Of a stretch of 10,661 nucleotides of DNA, positions 6,309-10,661 are shown piece by piece. Source of the DNA: Parachlamydiaceae bacterium (lineage in GTDB: Bacteria; Chlamydiota; Chlamydiia; Chlamydiales; Parachlamydiaceae); the NCBI GenBank assembly GCA_013698165.1, contig JACCVN010000574.1, positions 1 to 10,661 of the forward strand, read 5' to 3'. The first letter of the stretch is position 1. Every line of letters begins with the position of its first letter. Made by a program: the position numbers and the translations under genes. The notes beneath the pieces were generated by a model. It did not search any database. It was given only the letters and a program-made list of their open reading frames with translations, and was not told where the DNA came from.

Positions 6309-6908
6309 CTATTTTGTTTGAAGCTTTTGATAAGAATCCACAATACCATCTAGCAGGCCAAACGCTAAAGCCTCATGTGCTGTCATCCAAGTATCCCTGT
6401 CAATAGCCTTTTCAATTGTTGCCGCATCTTTGCCGGTTGCGGTGACATAGACGTTGACTAGAGCGACACGAGTTTTAATCATTTCTTTCGCTTGAATGTC
6501 CAGGTCTGTAGCCTGGCCTTGAATTGCGCCACCGAGCCGCGGTTGGTGTATCAATATCCGTGCTTTAGGCGTTGCAAAACGACGATTTGGGGATGCACAT
6601 AGGCTCAATACTGATCCCATTGAAGCTGCCAAGCCCGTGACAAGAGTTGTCACCGGTGAAGAAATCAACTTCACTTGGTCCCAAATAGCAAAGCCTGAAT
6701 CCACAGACCCTCCAGGACTATTGATGATCAAAAGAATTGGCTTTCCGGGATCACTAAGTTCCAAATACCATAACTTGCGAATGGCATCTTTAGCGCTCTC
6801 GTTGTCAATAGCGTCACAGATAAAAATTCTTCTGGCCTCAAGGATGGCCCCATCAATCTTGTCACTAATTTTTATGAAATTAGATAGTTCTTTTTCGGCT
6901 TTTGCCAT
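6309..6908 (-). CDS. clpP: ATP-dependent Clp protease proteolytic subunit (chlamydial ClpP1 type)
   Basis: This is the serine peptidase subunit of the barrel-shaped Clp protease, which degrades proteins unfolded by ClpX or ClpC. The 199-residue protein has a complete catalytic triad: Ser96 in GLAASMGS, His121 in ILIHQPRLGG and Asp172 in IDRDTW. The INSPGGSV (62-69) oxyanion segment is intact. It closely resembles the chlamydial paralogue encoded beside dapF and glyA (CT431) rather than the one beside clpX, so a second clpP elsewhere in the genome is expected. GGAG lies about six bases before the ATG, inside the 14-base gap after glyA. It has no long propeptide. It is cotranscribed with glyA and dapF by spacing. 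Confidence 0.95.
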   Translation of the reverse strand: MAKAEKELSNFIKISDKIDGAILEARRIFICDAIDNESAKDAIRKLWYLELSDPGKPILLIINSPGGSVDSGFAIWDQVKLISSPVTTLVTGLAASMGSVLSLCASPNRRFATPKARILIHQPRLGGAIQGQATDLDIQAKEMIKTRVALVNVYVTATGKDAATIEKAIDRDTWMTAHEALAFGLLDGIVDSYQKLQTK

Positions 6909-6922
6909 AGGTATCTCCGGCG

Positions 6923-8422
6923 TTAAAATTGGCAGTTATTTGCTCCTATTGCAGCGGACTCAGGAAGTGCAATTTCTGGATAGAGCGGAAAATTATTCAG
7001 TAATTCAAGAATGCGCGTTTTTGCTTTTTCTATAACTTCTGGAGGGGTTTCTGACTTAGCTTTGTTGTCGGACGAGGCTTTCGTATTTTGCAAGATATAA
7101 ACTATGATATCTGCAATTTCGAACATTTCCGTTTTCCCCATCCCCAGTGTGGTGATAGCAGGGGTGCCTATACGCACTCCTGAAGTGTACCAAGGCCCGT
7201 TTTTGTCGAACGGAATCGCGTTGCGATTGACAGTCAAATGCGCATTTCTCAACGCCTTTTCAGCTTGTCTACCGGTCAGGCCAAAACTTGTCAGGTCGAG
7301 GATCGTCAGATGGTTTTCAGTTCCTCCTGTGACAAGTCGAATACCTTTTTGCATTAATCTTTCTGAAAGGGAAAGGCAGTTTTCGACCACACGTTGGGCA
7401 TAAGCAGCAAATTCAGGAGTACGGGCTTCGCTGAAAGCGATTGCTTTAGAAGCGATCACATGCGGCAGTGGACCTCCAAGGACAAGAGGACACCCCTTAT
7501 TGATCGTGTCTTTGAACTCCTCTTTGCATAATAAGAAGCCTCCGCGTGGACCCCGCAAAGTTTTATGAGTCGTAGAAGTGACAATATCTGCATAGGGCAC
7601 AGGGTTATATTCACCCGTGAAGACCTTGCCGGCAACAAGGCCTGCAAAGTGGGCCATATCAACCATTAGCACAGCGCCCACAGAGTCAGCAATTTCGCGC
7701 ATTTTTGCGAAATTTAGACGTCGGGGGTGCGCGGAATAGCCCGCTAAAAGGATAAGGGGCTTTTCCACTAGCACTTGCTTGGCAAGAGCATTGTAATCGA
7801 TCAACTCAGACTTGGGATCTACATCGTAAGCGACCGATTGCATCATCTTAGAAGAAACATTATGGCGATAGCCATGTGTGAGATGTCCGCCGGAATTTAA
7901 AGACAGCCCCATTACCTTCTGATTGACCATCAGTTGGCGCACTAGCTCATATTCTTCTCTAGTGAATTCATCAATGTTTTTTTTGGCAAGTCTTTCGATT
8001 TCACGGTTTTGCACTCGCTGTACCAATATCGACCAGAATGCTACTAAATTGGCGTCCGCACCGGAATGAGGTTGTACATATGCATAGTCTGCGCCAAAAA
8101 GCTGCTTTAGTTCATTTTGGGCTCTCTCTTCCAGAGAATCTACGTTCTCACACCCTGCGTAAAAGCGGTGATGGACATATCCTTCAGCATACTTGTCGGT
8201 GAGAAGGTTTCCCATTGCGAGTTGAACTGCCAGAGAGGAGTAATTTTCAGAAGCGATAAGCTTTAGAAAGGTGCGTTGGTCGCGAAGTTCTTGAGTGATC
8301 GATTCAGCCACAAACGGAGCGGTCTGCGCAATGTGGTCTAGGGATGCCAAATAGGCAATGGCAGCAGAATTCCGCTTTTCGAAAGGGGTATTTTGTAGGT
8401 ATTTTTCAAGTAAATTGGTCAC
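6923..8422 (-). CDS. glyA: Serine hydroxymethyltransferase GlyA (long chlamydial form)
   Basis: This PLP enzyme converts serine and tetrahydrofolate to glycine and 5,10-methylene-tetrahydrofolate, the main one-carbon source. From the GTG start at 8422 it has 499 residues, well above the roughly 420 of E. coli GlyA but matching Chlamydia (about 497). The PLP-binding lysine is in TSTTHKTLRGPRGG (Lys287), with VDMAHFAGL (254-262), IASENY (56-61) and HSGADAN (119-125). The extra length is mainly an insertion at about 133-175 and a C-terminal extension. I prefer GTG because CAGGAG lies nine bases upstream and chlamydial GlyA aligns from there. A TTG at 8452 with AAGGA upstream would add ten residues. 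It sits 14 bases before clpP and about 55 bases after the carbohydrate-binding-like gene. Confidence 0.95.
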   Translation of the reverse strand: MTNLLEKYLQNTPFEKRNSAAIAYLASLDHIAQTAPFVAESITQELRDQRTFLKLIASENYSSLAVQLAMGNLLTDKYAEGYVHHRFYAGCENVDSLEERAQNELKQLFGADYAYVQPHSGADANLVAFWSILVQRVQNREIERLAKKNIDEFTREEYELVRQLMVNQKVMGLSLNSGGHLTHGYRHNVSSKMMQSVAYDVDPKSELIDYNALAKQVLVEKPLILLAGYSAHPRRLNFAKMREIADSVGAVLMVDMAHFAGLVAGKVFTGEYNPVPYADIVTSTTHKTLRGPRGGFLLCKEEFKDTINKGCPLVLGGPLPHVIASKAIAFSEARTPEFAAYAQRVVENCLSLSERLMQKGIRLVTGGTENHLTILDLTSFGLTGRQAEKALRNAHLTVNRNAIPFDKNGPWYTSGVRIGTPAITTLGMGKTEMFEIADIIVYILQNTKASSDNKAKSETPPEVIEKAKTRILELLNNFPLYPEIALPESAAIGANNCQF

Positions 8423-8476
8423 TGCAGACAGCTCCTGGTAGCACTCTTTCAATTTTCCGATTCCTTATATAACAGT

Positions 8477-8890
8477 TTAGTGAAATTTTGGTGTATAGTG
8501 AATGGATGCACCACAGGTTAATAGGTGATTGTCGCCAATTTCATACTCTTTATCATTAATTAGGACTTTAAATTCACACGTCGTAAATGGGGTTGTGGTC
8601 TCCCATATCCATTCATTAGGTTTTGTGTTTTTCAAGGGAATTCCCTTCTCCCAAGAAAGAGTTGCGCCTTTGCCTCTGACGTAGATGAGATTAGAAAATC
8701 CGGCATCATATTGAATAATTATTCTTGTCGTCGGCCCGATTTTTCTTTCTGCGACCGACAAGGGGGGCAGCGGCTTTTTATGATGTCCTTCTACATGCGT
8801 GGGGCTCTTTGGTCTTTCAGGAGTAAAATTAGATTCATTAGCTGGTGAAGTTGAAGCTTTAACCGGTAACGGTTTCTTTGTAATCGTCAT
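8477..8890 (-). CDS. Small protein with CBM20/CBM48-like (starch-binding type) domain
   Basis: This 137-residue protein has two parts. Residues 1-50 are rich in Pro, Lys, Ser and Thr and probably disordered. Residues about 55-137 resemble a starch-binding-type beta-sandwich: a central LSWEKGIPLKNT (78-89) with W-x-x-x-x-P-L, EWIWET (93-98), then CEFKVLINDKEYEIGDNHLL (105-124), which matches the 'Y-K-x-x-x-n-x-x-x-W/Y-E-x-G-x-N-r' end of CBM20/AMPK-beta modules. There is no attached catalytic domain and no signal peptide. It may bind glycogen or another alpha-glucan, or use the fold for protein contacts; the assignment is by pattern only. AAGGAG five bases before the ATG is an excellent ribosome binding site. 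It follows dnaJ by 15 bases, so it is probably in its operon. Confidence 0.7.
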   Translation of the reverse strand: MTITKKPLPVKASTSPANESNFTPERPKSPTHVEGHHKKPLPPLSVAERKIGPTTRIIIQYDAGFSNLIYVRGKGATLSWEKGIPLKNTKPNEWIWETTTPFTTCEFKVLINDKEYEIGDNHLLTCGASIHYTPKFH

Positions 8891-8905
8891 AATAACTCCT
8901 TAATG

Positions 8906-10069
8906 TTAAGAGAAGAGATCCTTTATTTTATCTAAAAAGCCTTTTTGCTTGGGCATGTTTGCTGGATTTTCTAAAGTGCTGAGTTCTCTAAGAAGTTCTT
9001 TTTGTTTTTCACTAAGCTTCGAAGGAGTTTCAACGAAAATCTTTACTAGCAAATCGCCCTTGCCTTGACCATGGACATTTGGGAAGCCTTCACCTTTAAT
9101 TCGAAAAACTTTTCCTGATTGCGTGCTTTCAGGAATCGTTAATCTACATGAGTGCGATAATAGGGAAGGAACCTCTTTTTTGCATCCTAGTGCAGCCTCG
9201 CTGAAACTGATTGGCAAGTCAAGTAAAATATCATCGCCTTCTCGTTCAAAAATGTTGTGCGGTTCAACAGTAATAAAGATATAGAGGTCTCCATTAGGGC
9301 CTCCCCCTTGACCGGCATCACCATAACCACTCATTTTTAAGCGCATGCCACTATCTACCCCTGCAGGGATATGGACTTTGACTTGTTGTTTTTCTTTGAT
9401 AAGCCCTTGGCCTCGGCATTTTTTACAGGGGTTTGTGACCACTTGGCCTTCACCATGACATTGTGAACAGGTTGTTGACATTGAGAAAAATCCTCGCTGC
9501 TCGAACATTTGTCCTGAGCCACCGCAGCGACTGCATTTTTTTATCCCATCGGCCGAGGCTGCGCCTACGCCATGACACTCATCACAATGGGCGAGATTCG
9601 TAATGGCAAGCTCTTTATCGGTTCCTTTGGCAGCTTCTTCAAAGTTGAGGCTGATGTTGACCCTTTTGCTGGAACCTTGCCGAACCATGCGTCCAGATTC
9701 ACTTTGGCCGGAAAATCCACCACCAAAGAAGTTTTCAAAAATCGAATCTGCACCTGCGCCGCCGCCGCCGAAAGCGCCCATGAACGTGCGTAAGGCCTCA
9801 TCCATAGATGAATAGCCTCTGTTGCCAGCGCTAGCGCCAGCTCCCATGCCGCCTAAGCCTGCTTTTCCATGGCGATCGTAAACTTGTCTTTTCTTTTCAT
9901 CGCTAAGAACTTCATAAGCTTCGGAGATTTCTTTAAATTTCACTTCCGCAGTGGCATCCCCAGGATTTTTATCGGGGTGATAGCGTAAAGCGTTTTTGCG
10001 ATAAGCTTTTTTAATCTCGTCTTGGGTAGCAGTACGAGGAATTTCTAATGTTTCATAATAATCAGCCAT
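8906..10069 (-). CDS. dnaJ: Chaperone protein DnaJ (Hsp40)
   Basis: This is the co-chaperone that delivers clients to DnaK and stimulates its ATPase. From the ATG at 10069 it has 387 residues, typical length, with all domains in order. The J-domain has the HPD tripeptide (31-33). The Gly/Phe-rich linker covers about 71-122. The zinc-binding region has four CxxCxGxG repeats (Cys162/165, 179/182, 201/204, 215/218). The C-terminal substrate-binding beta domains and dimerisation tail run from about 225 to 387. Start choice: MADYYETL is the family N-terminus. Two further in-frame ATGs (10078 and 10084) would add MKMDV-type residues and have no ribosome binding site, although the site for 10069 is also weak. 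rpsU precedes dnaJ in Chlamydia too, but here palindrome copy 3 separates them. A 9-2-9 palindrome lies 33-53 bases upstream. Confidence 0.96.
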   Translation of the reverse strand: MADYYETLEIPRTATQDEIKKAYRKNALRYHPDKNPGDATAEVKFKEISEAYEVLSDEKKRQVYDRHGKAGLGGMGAGASAGNRGYSSMDEALRTFMGAFGGGGAGADSIFENFFGGGFSGQSESGRMVRQGSSKRVNISLNFEEAAKGTDKELAITNLAHCDECHGVGAASADGIKKCSRCGGSGQMFEQRGFFSMSTTCSQCHGEGQVVTNPCKKCRGQGLIKEKQQVKVHIPAGVDSGMRLKMSGYGDAGQGGGPNGDLYIFITVEPHNIFEREGDDILLDLPISFSEAALGCKKEVPSLLSHSCRLTIPESTQSGKVFRIKGEGFPNVHGQGKGDLLVKIFVETPSKLSEKQKELLRELSTLENPANMPKQKGFLDKIKDLFS

Positions 10070-10102
10070 AACGTCCATCTTCATGGTTATGAATTGGGTA
10101 AA

Positions 10103-10122
10103 GTTCTCATAGATATGAGAAC
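10103..10122. promoter_or_regulatory. 9-2-9 palindrome upstream of dnaJ, possible operator
   Basis: GTTCTCATA and its exact reverse complement TATGAGAAC are separated by two bases (GA). The site lies 33-52 bases before the preferred dnaJ start. The size and symmetry suit a dimeric transcription factor site or a short leader hairpin. It is not CIRCE (TTAGCACTC-N9-GAGTGCTAA), the HrcA operator. No convincing -35/-10 pair was found nearby, although a TATGCT sits at 10153-10158 on the minus strand. Confidence 0.45.
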
Positions 10123-10260
10123 GTTAAGAAGTGTGCGACAATAAGTTGAAATAGCATAGGTTGAGACAGCCAAACCAACAGTTTTTGAGTTAGTGATCAA
10201 CGTCGCCAAAAAGAGAGACGATTGATTTAATCAACACTTAGCGTTTGACTAGACCGCTAA
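10123..10260. other. Intergenic stretch between dnaJ palindrome and element copy 3
   Basis: No gene is visible. The stretch contains a 13-base palindrome TTGATT-T-AATCAA at 10222-10234 and a TATGCT -10-like hexamer at 10153-10158 (minus strand) with only a poor -35 partner (CTGTTG at 10176-10181, 17-base spacing). A dnaJ promoter is likely here because copy 3 could hinder read-through from rpsU, but I cannot place it with confidence. Confidence 0.35.
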
Positions 10261-10419
10261 CTCGACCATAGGACTTTTAAGGGGGTGCTAGACGCAGGAT
10301 TTTATCCATAGGGATTTATGATTCATCTCCCCAATTCGAATGAGTTTGGGATATGAATAATAAATCTCTATGAATCAAAAAATTGCATCTAGAACCCCCT
10401 TAAAAGTCCTAAAGTCGAG
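10261..10419. mobile_element. Palindromic foldback (MITE-like) element, copy 3
   Basis: This 159-base palindrome starts CTCGACCATAGGA and ends TCCTAAAGTCGAG, with the centre CCCAATTC-GAAT-GAGTTTGGG. It starts 18 bases past the rpsU stop codon and lies between rpsU and dnaJ. TAA occurs directly on both sides (10258-10260 and 10420-10422) and could be a 3-bp target duplication, though three bases can match by chance. The bases GCTAA just outside its left end also flank one end of copy 1. The arms are more diverged than in copy 1. Confidence 0.85.
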
Positions 10420-10437
10420 TAAATATATTCCTATATG

Positions 10438-10617
10438 TTAGCGAATACGTCTGTATTTCAGTGCTGCCTTGGCTTTGGCGCGTTTTTTAACAGATGGCTT
10501 TACGTAAAAGCGATGAGCTTTCACTGATTTCATAACGCCTTCTTTATCCAGTCTCTTTTTTAAAGCGCGCAGCGCTTTGTCAATTGAATCGCCAACGCGA
10601 ACTTTCACTAAAGTCAT
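10438..10617 (-). CDS. rpsU: 30S ribosomal protein S21
   Basis: This 59-residue, very basic protein belongs to the small ribosomal subunit platform near the mRNA exit and anti-Shine-Dalgarno region. It was read directly from the sequence because it is too short for most gene lists. VKVRVGDSIDKALRALKKRL (4-23), the EGVMKSVKAHRFYVKPSVKK segment (26-45) and the Lys/Arg-rich end AKAKAALKYRRIR match the bacterial S21 pattern and the chlamydial length of 58 residues. The ATG at 10617 has AGGA about nine bases upstream, lying inside a CCTAATTAGG palindrome (10629-10638). It is the first gene of the rpsU-dnaJ pair, as in Chlamydia, here split by palindromic element copy 3. Confidence 0.96.
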   Translation of the reverse strand: MTLVKVRVGDSIDKALRALKKRLDKEGVMKSVKAHRFYVKPSVKKRAKAKAALKYRRIR

Positions 10618-10661
10618 CGAAATATAGTCCTAATTAGGGCTTTAACAAGATGCCAATAGGC

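Noticed and set aside
10070..10084. dnaJ start at 10084 or 10078
   Set aside because: DnaJ proteins begin at the MADYY-like segment, and neither upstream ATG has a ribosome binding site.
10103..10122. CIRCE element for HrcA
   Set aside because: The arms do not match TTAGCACTC and the spacer is 2 rather than 9 bases.

Overview
The window looks like a chromosomal piece of a chlamydia-related bacterium, most likely an amoeba-associated (Parachlamydiaceae-like) member of the Chlamydiales. The basis is gene order and protein type. A UPF0158 family gene, dapF, a ClpP1-type clpP and a long-form (about 500 aa) glyA lie in the order remembered for Chlamydia (CT429-CT432). rpsU precedes dnaJ as in CT342-CT341. 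The DNA is moderately AT-rich. The species cannot be named from the sequence alone.

All eleven genes are on the minus strand. In transcription order, right to left, they are: rpsU (ribosomal protein S21); dnaJ (Hsp70 co-chaperone); a small stand-alone carbohydrate-binding-module-like protein; glyA (serine hydroxymethyltransferase); clpP (protease subunit); dapF (diaminopimelate epimerase); a UPF0158 protein with an AT-hook and a histone-H1-like tail; a secreted SIMPL-domain protein; a GT92-type glycosyltransferase with a signal peptide; a four-helix DUF4383-like membrane protein; and a LOG-family nucleoside monophosphate phosphoribohydrolase. dnaJ to dapF is tightly packed (gaps of about 5-55 bases) and is probably one transcript. 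The left half is looser, with repeats between most genes. The core genes serve protein synthesis and folding, one-carbon metabolism, regulated proteolysis and meso-DAP supply for peptidoglycan. The left half is accessory envelope and nucleotide-related functions.

The most striking content is non-coding. Three copies of a 158-160 bp, full-length palindromic (foldback, MITE-like) element lie at 2863-3020, 5353-5512 and 10261-10419. Each sits at or just beyond the stop codon of a gene (SIMPL, dapF, rpsU). The middle copy supplies the last codons and the stop codon of dapF. A second repeat class is a 9-bp-periodic array of the hexamer ATGGAC/GTCCAT, seen at 490-539, 3817-3885 and 3972-4001. Two of these arrays begin at the stop codons of LOG and UPF0158, and two face each other across one intergenic region. 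Other signals are a 9-2-9 palindrome before dnaJ, an inverted-repeat pair before the UPF0158 gene, and a degenerate IS-end-like inverted repeat in the gene-free left 540 bp.

No tRNA, rRNA, CRISPR array or intact transposase gene was seen. I found no clear multi-gene defence or novel enzymatic system. The best leads are the two families of 3'-end repeats, the chromatin-like UPF0158 protein, the exported GT92 enzyme and the lone starch-binding-type protein.
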